64,000 nucleotides of DNA from Panulirus ornatus (lineage: Eukaryota; Arthropoda; Malacostraca; Decapoda; Palinuridae): NCBI RefSeq assembly GCF_036320965.1, contig NC_092241.1:29801297-29865296 (forward strand). The letters run 5' to 3'. The first letter of the stretch is position 1; the number at the start of each line of letters is the position of its first letter. A model generated the notes under the pieces. It was not told the origin of the DNA. It did no database searches and saw nothing but the letters and a program-made list of their open reading frames with translations. This document shows positions 12,776 through 23,939 of the stretch, piece after piece. The translations under genes were made by a program, and so were the position numbers.

Positions 12776-14146
12776 GTGCCTGAGGATTGGCGGAATGCGT
12801 GCATAGTGCCATTGTACAAAGGCAAAGGGGATAAGAGTGAGTGCTCAAATTACAGAGGTATAAGTTTGTTGAGTATTCCTGGTAAATTATATGGGAGGGT
12901 ATTGATTGAGAGGGTGAAGGCATGTACAGAGCATCAGATTGGGGAAGAGCAGTGTGGTTTCAGAAGTGGTAGAGGATGTGTGGATCAGGTGTTTGCTTTG
13001 AAGAATGTATGTGAGAAATACTTAGAAAAGCAAATGGATTTGTATGTAGCATTTATGGATCTGGAGAAGGCATATGATAGAGTTGATAGAGATGCTCTGT
13101 GGAAGGTATTAAGAATATATGGTGTGGGAGGAAAGTTGTTAGAAGCAGTGAAAAGTTTTTATCGAGGATGTAAGGCATGTGTACGTGTAGGAAGAGAGGA
13201 AAGTGATTGGTTCTCAGTGAATGTAGGTTTGCGGCAGGGGTGTGTGATGTCTCGATGGTTGTTTAATTTGTTTATGGATGGGGTTGTTAGGGAGGTAAAT
13301 GCAAGAGTTTTGGAAAGAGGGGCAAGTATGAAGTCTGTTGGGGATGAGAGAGTTTGGGAAGTGAGTCAGTTGTTGTTCGCTGATGATACAGCGCTGGTGG
13401 CTGATTCATGTGAGAAACTGCAGAAGCTGGTGACTGAGTTTGGTAAAGTGTGTGGAAGAAGAAAGTTAAGAGTAAATGTGAATAAGAGCAAGGTTATTAG
13501 GTACAGTAGGGTTGAGGGTCAAGTCAATTGGGAGGTGAGTTTGAATGGAGAAAAACTGGAGGAAGTGAAGTGTTTTAGATATCTGGGAGTGGATCTGGCA
13601 GCGGATGGAACCATGGAAGCGGAAGTGGATCATAGGGTGGGGGAGGGGGCGAAAATTCTGGGGGCCTTGAAGAATGTGTGGAAGTCGAGAACATTATCTC
13701 GGAAAGCAAAAATGGGTATGTTTGAAGGAATAGTGGTTCCAACAATGTTGTATGGTTGCGAGGCGTGGGCTATGGATAGAGTTGTGCGCAGGAGGATGGA
13801 TGTGCTGGAAATGAGATGTTTGAGGACAATGTGTGGTGTGAGGTGGTTTGATCGAGTGAGTAACGTAAGGGTAAGAGAGATGTGTGGAAATAAAAAGAGC
13901 GTGGTTGAGAGAGCAGAAGAGGGTGTTTTGAAGTGGTTTGGGCACATGGAGAGAATGAGTGAGGAAAGATTGACCAAGAGGATATATGTGTCGGAGGTGG
14001 AGGGAACGAGGAGAAGAGGGAGACCAAATTGGAGGTGGAAAGATGGAGTGAAAAAGATTTTGTGTGATCGGGGCCTGAACATGCAGGAGGGTGAAAGGAG
14101 GGCAAAGAATAGAGTGAATTGGAGCGATGTGGTATACCGGGGTTGA
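12776..14146 (+). CDS. Reverse transcriptase of an RTE-like non-LTR retrotransposon, 5'-truncated but open to its stop
   Basis: This 456-codon frame copies RNA into DNA for a non-LTR (LINE) retrotransposon. Early residues KGKGDKSECSNYRGISLL and GFRSGRGCVDQ (about 61-71) are the usual RT fingers motifs. Motif A is FMDLEKAYDRVD with the first catalytic Asp at residue 95, motif B is GLRQGCVMSR at 151-160, and motif C is LLFADD at 199-204. The thumb has KLRVNVNKSKV and FRYLGVDL, and the C-terminal part has ERMSEERLTKR and an Arg-rich RRRGRP segment. In motif B the usual Pro after Ser is Arg160 (codon cga at 13253), a change likely to impair activity. The endonuclease domain is absent: the frame is cut by the TA repeat, so the annotated Met is only the first ATG in a truncated ORF. 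No frameshift or stop suggests a young insertion. Clade (RTE versus a relative) is inferred from motif style only. Confidence 0.9.
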   Translation: MPEDWRNACIVPLYKGKGDKSECSNYRGISLLSIPGKLYGRVLIERVKACTEHQIGEEQCGFRSGRGCVDQVFALKNVCEKYLEKQMDLYVAFMDLEKAYDRVDRDALWKVLRIYGVGGKLLEAVKSFYRGCKACVRVGREESDWFSVNVGLRQGCVMSRWLFNLFMDGVVREVNARVLERGASMKSVGDERVWEVSQLLFADDTALVADSCEKLQKLVTEFGKVCGRRKLRVNVNKSKVIRYSRVEGQVNWEVSLNGEKLEEVKCFRYLGVDLAADGTMEAEVDHRVGEGAKILGALKNVWKSRTLSRKAKMGMFEGIVVPTMLYGCEAWAMDRVVRRRMDVLEMRCLRTMCGVRWFDRVSNVRVREMCGNKKSVVERAEEGVLKWFGHMERMSEERLTKRIYVSEVEGTRRRGRPNWRWKDGVKKILCDRGLNMQEGERRAKNRVNWSDVVYRG

Positions 14147-14324
14147 CGTGCTGTCAGTGGATTGAATCAAGGCATGTGAAGCGTCTGGGGTAAACCATGG
14201 AAAGCTGTGTAGGTATGTATATTTGCGTGTGTGGACGTATGTATATACATGTGTATGGGGGGGGGTTGGGCCATTTCTTTCGTCTGTTTCCTTGCGCTAC
14301 CTCGCAAACGCGGGAGACAGCGAC

Positions 14325-14360
<36 letters not shown>
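14147..14360 (+). mobile_element. 3' untranslated region and poly-A tail of the RTE-like LINE
   Basis: After the TGA at 14144 comes a ~180-base 3' UTR (gtaaaccatggaaagctgtg, a TATGTA-rich stretch, a G8 run). It ends in a GC-rich tail, gctacctcgcaaacgcggga at about 14305, followed by poly-A from 14330. The tail can fold ctcgc against gcggg around the loop aaac. It resembles the ends of the R1 copies at 7793-8012, 43597-43826 and 43855-43965. In-window homology to 9940-10240 confirms the junction of coding region and UTR. Confidence 0.8.
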
Positions 14361-14364
<4 letters not shown>

Positions 14365-14369
14365 TATAC

Positions 14370-14454
<85 letters not shown>
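14360..14454. repeat. (TA)n-(TG)n compound microsatellite
   Basis: About 10 TA units after the LINE poly-A pass into about 37 TG units with one GGG interruption near 14411. Confidence 0.95.
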
Positions 14455-14455
<1 letters not shown>

Positions 14456-14590
14456 TGTCATACTTTATATCTAATGATTTAGTAAGTATTCTATTTCACC
14501 TATGGTTTTGCTCCTAAACATGTATCGGCATCATGAACAGGATTAACCTCGAGAAATCGTTTTACTATCCATTTCAATTGCATTCCATGC
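14380..14590. repeat. Repeat R3, copy 2
   Basis: Homologous to 11912-12100: a (TG)n tract followed by cacctatggttttgctccta and acatgtatcgg. The LINE's A/TA tail meets the TG tract of this copy, suggesting that the LINE inserted in or next to it. Confidence 0.7.
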
Positions 14591-15425
14591 ACAGGTGATC
14601 GCTTTTTATATAGGTATTACACATGATACTGCTGACATGGGTAAGCTAAGTACTTGGATTTGTTTGAGGTGGTGGAGGAAGGCACTGGGTAATGGATGGT
14701 AATAGGTCACCAGGATGAAGAGCAGGCAGAGATGTGGAATGGCGGAAGAGAAGCAGGGCCTAGAGTGGCGACGAGGGCGCCAAGTGTTGGTAAGATATTA
14801 GGATGTGATTGGGATGAGTGGATGGATAGTTTGGTGAGATGGGAACGAGTGTGAGGAGACACTATAGGGGAAACTAGGACGCAGGCGCTGGTGTGTGGAC
14901 TGAGTGAAAGATATTGAGGAGAGGCAGAGGAGTGGAAAAACCAGAGGGATTTACTTCGGAGAAGAGGGAGGGATGATGCTTAGGAAAGGGGTGTTGAAGT
15001 ACGTCACAGCTGCTGCTGTAGCCACTCAACCTTTGGGGATAGATGGAGTTGAATGAGTCTTACGTTGATGGTGTGTAGCATTCAGTGGATGGCTCCCTGA
15101 CCAAGAACTTTAATCGGAAAGTAAGACATCTGTTGACTGCTTTGTAATACTCAGTGTTCCCATTCTCCCAGTTACTCTCAATTTTTGGCTTCTGTTCTAT
15201 TCTTCCTCTAACAAAGGTACATTTCTCAACTTTTTTTTTCAGAGATTTCTATACATCTTCATGATCTATCTCAGAAGGAGGGATCATTTCCAGAAAGCCC
15301 TACTTAGGTCATAGTGCACTTCCGTATTGTGTACTTTTACCTCTTATATGAGAAACTATCTATTGTGGTCACGTTTTCACTGGTGGTTTATAGATGGATG
15401 AAATGTACGTTTTTATTCTGCTGCT

Positions 15426-15429
<4 letters not shown>
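14591..15429. other. Anonymous, partly purine-rich DNA
   Basis: 14640-15000 is unusually G/A-rich on the plus strand (gaggtggtggagg, ggaagagaagcaggg) but shows no tandem period and no coding motif. Nothing else recognised. Confidence 0.5.

Positions 15430-15507
<78 letters not shown>
15430..15507. repeat. (GA)n microsatellite
   Basis: About 38 GA units; the Arg-Glu frame across it is trivial. Confidence 0.97.
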
Positions 15508-15509
<2 letters not shown>

Positions 15510-16136
15510 TGGGTGGAAGGCAACTACTGAGTAACGAGGTGCCAGCGTCTGGTTTTGGGAGGGACAGTGACTGCGGCCATCACCAACCCGTTTCCAAAGC
15601 CCGGTTCACTGCCTTTCTCTCTCCTTTTGTTTCTCGTCCTATTTGGATACGAGTTGATGACATCAAATCCCAAGTTTCACACTCTTTCCACCTTCCACCA
15701 CAGACATAAACTCAACAGCACACCTCACACTTATCCTTATTCTTTATTCCTGTTTTTCATTCCTTTATGCACTTGATAATTTATGGCTTCACAATAGCTA
15801 CCCAATTCTCCTGCACCTAATCGGAATGGCGCCATCGATCGACAAGGGTTGGACGGTTCCTAAGGCCCTTTTAACCGCCAACAAACGACTTCATTTCCTT
15901 ATATACACAGTCCCCGGACCTGGCTCTGTCTTTATAAACTTCTGCAACATTAATTGTCTTAAATCTAACCTTAAATCTACCATTTATATTTACCCAAGAC
16001 CTCAAGAACAAAGAAAGAAATGAGCGATTTTTCGTTTCAGCATAAGAAATTAAGCACATCAGGAAATATACGTAGAGGGAGCACACAGCGGACGGTGCGA
16101 GGTGGTCAAAGGTAACACGAGTGATAGACACCACTT
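15508..16136. other. Anonymous intergenic DNA
   Basis: An 87-codon minus-strand frame (15871-16134) and a 65-codon plus-strand frame (15826-16023) overlap here; neither shows a motif I recognise. The region could belong to an uncatalogued repeat. Confidence 0.45.
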
Positions 16137-16227
16137 GGACCTAACACGACCTGGACCTAACACCACCTGGACCTAACACCACCTGGACCTAACACGACCT
16201 GGACCTAACACCACCTGGAGCTAACAG
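16137..16227. repeat. 16-bp minisatellite, about 5.7 copies
   Basis: The unit ggacctaacaccacct, with c/g variation at one position, starts at 16137, 16153, 16169, 16185 and 16201, with a partial unit at 16217. It resembles telomeric DNA only in the word cctaa; the period and remaining bases differ. Confidence 0.97.
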
Positions 16228-18817
16228 GGTTTACGTCGGTATGTACCTCTGAAAAATCATGTCATTGATATATTCATCACATCTGAAATACCCGTAGCTC
16301 ACATTAACGTATTCATCATATATTCCTGCGACTGAAACATACTCCAAATTATTTCTGTCGTGAATACAATTTCTGTTCATAATGAAGTACGTTGATGGTA
16401 ACATAGATGTTTTAAGCTGGATTAAAGTACTGTTACTATCGCCGCTTTTGACACTATATGTATTTGTATCTGTTCCGTAGTCTGAAGATTATAAAACTTC
16501 TCACCACCTTTGCAAGGGGTGCCTTACACACACACACACGCGCTCCCAAAGCACATCCTTTGGGCTGTGCGTGATGAGGTTGCTCTGAAGACACAGTGTT
16601 CCATGTATGTGCTGCTGACAAGATCTTAATCTTGTGTGTGGTATGCGATAATGTTGTTGACACAGCTGCTCCCGACACCCACTCTTATATCACATATACA
16701 TCGTATGCTGTGAGGGTAACTTATCCAATTTGCATACAGTCTATAATGCAAATACTCTCATACCATTAGTAATGTTGATATTGATTTCTACACGTTCATA
16801 CATTCTTATTCATCTCTGTATTCATGATTTTGTCTTCATGCATCACGGTGGCGACTAAAACTCAAACTCCAAACTTTAAGAGAGAATGAAAAAAAAAAAA
16901 CGTGAAACAGCACAAAAGACTTACACGCGCTGTTAAAACGCTAAGTATTTAATGGAGACAAATTCATCTCCACATTTGAGGGTTAAGCTGGCATAATCAG
17001 GGAAGAACTTGAGCCACTGAGAAACAATGACCGAGGGTAAAAGTCATCCTAGACTCCACCCTGACCTTTAACGTAAACCTCTCATCATCATTTTCGCAGC
17101 AGCAACGATAAAGATTAAGAAATAGTTATACATTTATATACATATGACGCAGGGTATCCATAGGAATGCACAAGGAAACATAGGAATATATAAAGGTGTA
17201 ATCAGAAATTGACGATGATTATAAATTAAGCATAGACATTGAGATTTGTGTATGATCTAGTGCTTATATAACAAAATATATACTTTGTATATCGGAATAT
17301 ATATATTCATTTTAAAGATGTAGGCAGGAGAGGACATATCTTCCATATCATTCCACATTTGCAAGATTCTTTGCGTGCTATCTCTCATCCTCAAGTCATT
17401 TCCCACCCTCGATGGGTCGATCAAGTGCATACAGATAGGCAACTTTCGTGTGCAGTAATTTTGCAGACATGGTATCTTCACTTCCCATTCCATAAACTGA
17501 CAAAGGACAGGGACGCTTCTAGAATGGACTAACCTTCCTTCTATCTCACAAGTTGCCATATAACTATGACGTCCCCATTCGTATCTCATGTTACCCCTCA
17601 CTGATGCGTTATAGATTCTAATTCTAAAGAAATTCAGGAGTGAAGACAGTCTTGAATAAGTCAAATTCATGATCCAAGAACTCGCGAAATTCAAGGAACC
17701 GTATTAGAATGCAAAAAAAAAAAATGTATCATCATAGCAAGATGTGCTTAAGAACCAATATGGAAAAATATTTGCTGATGTAGAAGCACATATCACATCC
17801 AGTGCATTAGAAAAAAGAAATGATGTATCCAGATTCAAGATGGGAAACTGACATTCAACAGAATGCTAAAGTCTATAAAATGATTGGATGGAACAGGAAG
17901 AGCAGTGAAAGAGAATCATATGAAGCCCAAGCAGTGAAATGGAAAATCATATGAGAAGGAAAACATGACACTGCAGAGACTGCAAAGAATATATATATAA
18001 AGAAGATACAAGAAGAAACAGATACTATGAGAAAGTAAACAAGGAAGAAGGTGGTACAAAGAAACTAGAAAGAGCAAATAAATTGAAGATAAAGAATTAC
18101 CTGGAGAAAGCTACCGTAAAATCTGAAGTGGTATTGTGAAATACAAGATGATATTGAGATATATAAAAAAACGGTACAACTTAGCGCAAGACGTCACACA
18201 ACACGCAAGTCTGGACGAAGTGGCACGAGACCTTACGGCTAAAGCAAGATTATGCAACGGTACATAAGATGGCACAAAACATTATAGGACGGTAACGAGT
18301 TCTGAAACGCATTTCACTCAACCACAATGCTGCCCTGCCCTATGAATCCAGTATCACTAAGCAGCGTGCAAAGCTCTTTAAAACCCTTATACTAGACGGA
18401 AGATGGGATACAGATGGGTTCACAGTGTCACACAAAACGGTATATCAAAATACAAGAGAATACAGGAATATGCATGAATGCATGACGATATACTTGATAC
18501 ACATAGAATACAAGGAGATACAGGATAGATAGTGATGCAACAGTAGTATTCAAGAAGGTGCACTGATCTACAGAACAAGGCACAACAACGTATCAGAACG
18601 CACCTCAACGCTGTAATGATACCAATGCATACTATATGGTACGATACCAATCAGTACAGTGCAGTGACATGTAAAGGTGCTGCAGTGTGCTAGCGTTACT
18701 GTAGTCACTTAAAGTCCTGAAGTAAAGCCAGGTATTCCACGCAACGTTTCATTCTGAGCCAACATTCACCTCCTTTAGGTGGGAGAGGTTTACTTCGAGT
18801 CTCCTCGGAAGACTGGG
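16228..18817. other. Anonymous intergenic DNA with one 145-codon frame of unknown status
   Basis: No known family recognised. The longest frame, 17257-17694 minus (145 codons, Met at 17694), has no domain motif, no signal peptide and no flanking regulatory signal I can name; a frame of this length can arise by chance in 64 kb. 17700-18180 is A/G-rich with lysine/glutamate-type codons, but no continuous frame. Confidence 0.45.
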
Positions 18818-18852
18818 CAGCAGCAGCAGGAGCAGCAGCAACAGCAGCAGCG
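18818..18852. repeat. (CAG)n imperfect trinucleotide repeat
   Basis: CAG units with one GAG and one CAA interruption. On the minus strand it gives an Ala-rich frame (18705-18914) with no further support as a gene. Confidence 0.85.
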
Positions 18853-20160
18853 CGTGGCTGGTCTGCCATCCAAGACCGATCCTGGACTCTCAGGTTACCA
18901 GCAGATCTGCACAAGGCTCATGACTGCACTCTGGTCTAGTGCTCTCTGATGTATCTAGGAATAAAAAGAGACGCTTCCATTATTCGATTACTTGTCTGAA
19001 AGTCTCATGTTCATCCCTCCATAATTCATGTACTTTTATTAGAAAAAGAAGTGGATATCACAGCAGGTTTGTCTTAATGTTGAATAGTCTTCTTCAGGCT
19101 TCCAATCCTTTATTCAACGCATTAGATGTGCTTAAGTTCTAATCGATATTGTTGTTGATACACGCCAACTAATTACCTGAACGCTGGCTGATATGTGCAC
19201 CATAGTTGTGCTTAAAGACAAATTATTTCCTATCCTCAGAAAACAAAAAACTGAGGTTTCCCCGCTCTTTTCATTCAGTCTCAAGATTTTAATGACAGCC
19301 GATACTTAACGACAACGAACTATGTCTTTTGTAACGAACAGGTTGTATGTCTGTTTGGGTCGTCTGATATACGAGACATTTAACTGCATTTAAGAGGTAT
19401 TCGATGTCATTACAACATCACTTCTTCAATCTCGTAATGCATCTGGATCTGATTTTCTTGTTTTTACAGAAATTCAATTTGTGCAGATACACTCAATGGC
19501 TGGATATTAAGCTGATAATGACTACACAGCTATTAATATTCTAGCTGGAGTACCCGGTGCTACATGAGTTTTTTTTTCTTTTGAGAAACTCTCAGATTCA
19601 CGTTAATTCGATGAACCTACCATCATTCTTTTCAGCGAACAAATTCCTCAGCCATAAGTGTTTGGCTTACGAATGTTTAATCACAGTTTCCTAAGCACAT
19701 TACAAATCTTGATAGATATATAGGAGTCTTTATGAAGATGATGTAAAAGAATATCATAATGCAGATCTTCCTAGGACCGTAATATCACTATGGTCGCTAA
19801 TACCAGTATCTTAGTCTTGAACTCCCTTTAAGTTTCTACAACAATCAGTTTCGTACGTCTAAAGTATTTCACTTGGACGGTTTGTGTTCATGTCTCTACA
19901 GGGAAACGTTTGTCTCACTTGATGAACCAACTTAATGATGGGGGAAGTGAAAATGTAGCGAGCGCTTGTGCAATTCTCCTTGTTCATGTTTCACTTTGGC
20001 ATATTGCTAGAGGGTGTGTATGAGTGACGTGCAGAACTATGTGTGCCTGATCCACCCCATAATTTTGGGGTTGAGGATATGATCATAAATATGTTGAAAA
20101 AAGAGGAAAAAGATTTAACACTCGAATAAGATTGTAATGGGGTAAGTGTATCAGAAAGAG
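18853..20160. other. Anonymous intergenic DNA
   Basis: No gene or repeat recognised. Confidence 0.55.
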
Positions 20161-20240
20161 AAGGAAATAAAAGAAGAGACTGGAAAAAAGATGGAAGAGG
20201 GGGAAAAAGAGAAGGAGGAGGAGGAGGAGGAGGAGGAGAA
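20161..20240. repeat. Purine tract with (GGA)n core
   Basis: A GA-rich stretch culminates in about nine GGA units at 20214-20239. The acidic/lysine frame on the plus strand and the poly-Pro/Leu frames on the minus strand follow from its composition. Confidence 0.85.
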
Positions 20241-21749
20241 AGGAAAGTCGTATGGTGAGCAGAAGGCTCCGGTCCACGATGTGAGCCGGACACTGGCCCG
20301 CGATCACGGCTCACAAGCTTACACACGGAACTCCACGATGGTGCCAGTTAACACACACACAAAGTCTAGTTCCCGCCAGTTATCACCCGTCATATCTATA
20401 ATTGAAGGGAAAGTCAAACGGGGAAAGGAAGACTAAACAATCGAAATCATACCCATTATATGTTTTTTACGAGGAGCAGGTCTTACACTTTGTGAATGAA
20501 ATCTCCTCTCGTTTTTGCCTGTGGCAAAAAAAGGGGATTGGGAATGATAAGAGAAGTGTGGCAATTGGGAATCTCTTTCCCCCTGCTTTAGACCCTGATG
20601 ATACTCTTGCTTTACGTCTGATAATTTGTGGGTACTAAAGAACTGCTGATGCTTTAAGGCTTATAAACATAGGGGGTAAGTAATCCTCAGTAATTATGGT
20701 CACATGGCTGACCGTGCTGGAAATGTTCCATCGCTGGTGGTCAGGAGGATTGGCCACACCTCTGCCTCCTTCCATGATCCATTTCTTTGCATGCTACACA
20801 TGCCGGTACCAGTGACTGTGGTACTATGGCACTCTCACCGACGCACTTTCGTCGTGGCACGGATACCGTGTTCCTACTGGCACAAACTAATCCGGCTAAA
20901 GTCGTTCGTGTGCAGGGCATGTTATAACAGAATGCTATCTGTAATGCTTGGATCATGTCACTAGTGCATGCCGTCACGAAACACAATCGGTGACGCGTGG
21001 TTACTACGGACTACAATATTATCCCGCTAGTCATGTTTTGAATCCAGTGCACGGTATATCTACAGCGCTCCACGACTCTGCTTATGTGGATCCCTGGAAA
21101 TCCGCAAGAGTAGTCCAGGGATTTTACGCTATACTGAGGCTCTGCAGGGGTTCTTGCAACATGAAGATTTTCTGAATTTTTCAATGACTGATGATGTTTG
21201 TAAGCGTGTTGGGCCTATAGCTTGTTTCTGTTTTCCCCCCTGAATTCCCATGATCTACACCCGTGCCATCAAGGAAACTTAATTACTCAAACAGTTTCGA
21301 ATTATTTCCTTCCTTTCCTGAAGACTGTTGCTTTGGTGTTTCAGCAGAGAAAGCTGGAGAAGAAACCTTCTAATTTAGCTCCTGAGAGACAGGCACCTTA
21401 CGAGCCTCCTTCACAAGTTGACCATGTTCCACTTCGCACCCAAAATATAACTGAATTAAGTTTTCTCTGATATATGTTACTACATCAGAACGCAACACCT
21501 GCAATAGTCTTTACTGATAGCAAAGTTACCAATTTTTCTTTATTTCTCATGGAAAGTTATTTCATATCCCATGAGGTATTTTTCCATGGTGTTTACTTGC
21601 TTTACCTCTGAAATAAAACTGTAACGCAGTAAAACACTGTCGGTGTTTGCTGGTCACTTCTCTGTGTATTCAAGGAAGTTGTAGAGGGTAGAAAATATGG
21701 TGTCCTCCCGCTAAAACATAGCAAGTATCAATATTTATTGTATGAAATT
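20241..21749. other. Anonymous intergenic DNA
   Basis: Several 75-96-codon frames overlap on both strands between 20400 and 21470; none has a recognised motif and they compete with each other. Confidence 0.5.
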
Positions 21750-23120
21750 TGCTGATATGATACATTCATAATCCCACTGGTAAGTCATGGGTCTTGTGAA
21801 CAATAAACATTTAACTTGCACAGAGCTCATGAATCTAGTATTGCTAGACTATGATTCTGCCCTTTACTCATACCACTAATAAATGATGCATTTTGATCTT
21901 CCTAATAACACAGAAGTCTATTGCATGATACAGAACAGTAATCCTGGTCACTCACACACGCCTTGTGTAATGCAGTATAATTCCCTTGATAATTCATGAA
22001 AATATTATGAATCATACAATGTGATCATTTTAGCAAGTTGCAGATCCAGTTCTGGACACATCATATTATTATCAACACGTGATCTTAGATCATGATTAAG
22101 TGTATTACCTCTTGTCATGGATGGTTTCAGGGCATAATACAGCACGGTCCCTTACATGGTGGAGTTAATGGAGTGAAGTTATGAATAACGCATCTTGTCT
22201 AGTTACTCACGAATATTTAGTATCCTATACTACGTATGTGAGCTAGTAGATAGTTAAGTAGTATGTAATGTAGTATTAAAAGAATGAATCACTTATCAGA
22301 GACTGATGTGATATAAGCCTGCTAGTGATACGTGTAACTCTCGAGGAATGCATGAGGGAATATTTAGTATGCTATCGCCTCAACCTGCAGGTGATTATCC
22401 CACTCAAAACAACGGAATAAAGAAGCGTTTTCATGTCAAAAATCGTATCAAATACACGTAGTGAAAGACATATATGTAATTGGTACCATTCAGCAAGAGA
22501 CATAATACGTAATTTTACTGAAGCAAAATTAATATATTATTCGCAGGATATCCAGTCACCTCTGGCGGGATTCCATTAAGCTTCGGTAATATACAATATA
22601 ATCCTTAGATTAAGGAAAGAAAACTAATGCATGACACAATTCTATCCTAGGAATAAAGCATTAGAGACCATAGCATAATGCAACATATCACTGAGAATAA
22701 TACGTAAGACTACTTACTGCATGATACAATGTAAATCCACCGCATGAGACAGTCTAACTTTTAGATTAAGTTATTAGACTATCTCATGATACATGATAAT
22801 CCTGACAGAAATACATAAGTCTCGAGAATTATAACAGATGAATCCTAACAGGAACTCTTCAGGCTTCCACATAAGCCAATCTAATACGAAAAATAATGGG
22901 TAAGAGCTAGTGTACTACACCCAGTGTAATCCTGACTATAGCGTATGCTACTGCATGAAAAAAAAAAGGAAAAATCACGAGACGACGCATTAAACTACCA
23001 CATTAAACAAGAAATTTGTGAGAAAAAATACTCATTAAACTACCGCATGATACAATATGATTCTTGTGCATTTCCTCATCACTGAATGATAATTTGTCGT
23101 TACGCCAGACAATCCTAGAT
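21750..23120. repeat. Cryptic degenerate satellite with ~42-46-bp period
   Basis: A word like gcatgatacaatgtaatcct recurs: near 21753, 21923, 21969, 22012, 22133, 22629, 22673, 22719, 22743, 22785, 22831, 22912, 22954 and 23046. Most intervals are 42-46 bases or about twice to three times that. Between the words, motifs such as cctgacagaaatacataag and gaataatacgtaagac also recur. Copies are strongly diverged, with insertions, so this is an ancient array; the block 22620-23060 is clearest and the left part is less certain. Confidence 0.65.
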
Positions 23121-23860
23121 AAAGCATATGATATATTTTGCACCTATTACCCTCTCAAGACACGCCCCTCTGTCGTCTGAACCTTCATAATTGATCATTA
23201 ACAAAACATTTATAATCTCGGTCATCTGTAGCTGTTCGCGATACTCGGAAAGTTGATTTCAGATCTCAGTTCTTCTTGTCAACGCTAATTGGTGTCAACT
23301 TGCACTTTCTTCTGTACCTATTGATTACAGAACACCTGTTCAAACTCTTTATCTCCTCTTAACCCTCCGTATCATCACTTATTTGTCTGATATAGATCAT
23401 CTGATATCTATTTCTTCAAAGAACATCCTGTAGATATGTTCTTTCAAAGACTTACATTGCCACTGCATTTCCTTTCCCTGGTATTCTTTCTCTCCACAGC
23501 GCATTTCTTTTTTCGTATTTCAGCTTCCTTCCTCTTGTAAGTATAAAGTCTCTGGATTCTATCATCGGGCCAGACCTTCATGCTTGTCTTTGCTAGTCCT
23601 TATTATCTAAATATCTCCGACATTTCACGCCTTCTAATATCGTCATCTTCCCGCTTTATCGTCCTGTCTCCATCTATATTAAGAGGGGAATTTAGAACAC
23701 TGTTTCTGTCCTCCAGCCATAGCTTTTTCTCAGGATATTAGATCTTCTGTTATATACCTTTCCCAGGATGGTTTTTTTTCTTACCCGCCCCGTGTTGGAG
23801 GCCGTCTCCTCGAGCCCCGCCACATCTTCACCATGCCTCTCCCTTATACCACATCTCTCT

Positions 23861-23863
<3 letters not shown>
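23121..23863. other. Anonymous pyrimidine-rich DNA
   Basis: C/T-rich on the plus strand from about 23300 to 23860 with no coding motif recognised. Confidence 0.5.

Positions 23864-23937
<74 letters not shown>
23864..23937. repeat. (CT)n microsatellite
   Basis: About 36 CT units. Confidence 0.97.

Positions 23938-23939
<2 letters not shown>

Noticed and set aside
13630..14170. Three long minus-strand frames overlapping the intact RT
   Set aside because: They are antisense shadows of the RT gene, Ser/Pro/His-rich, with no motif of their own.
15314..15709. Arg-Glu and Ser-Leu frames over GA/CT repeats (also 23768-24055, 29560-29766, 47227-47415, 52025-52417, 53086-53481)
   Set aside because: Trivial consequence of dinucleotide repeats.
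16137..16227. Telomeric or interstitial telomere repeat because of cctaa words
   Set aside because: Unit is 16 bp and not the arthropod TTAGG/CCTAA pentamer.
20083..20436. Acidic/Lys-rich and Pro-rich frames
   Set aside because: Products of the GGA/GAA purine tract on either strand.
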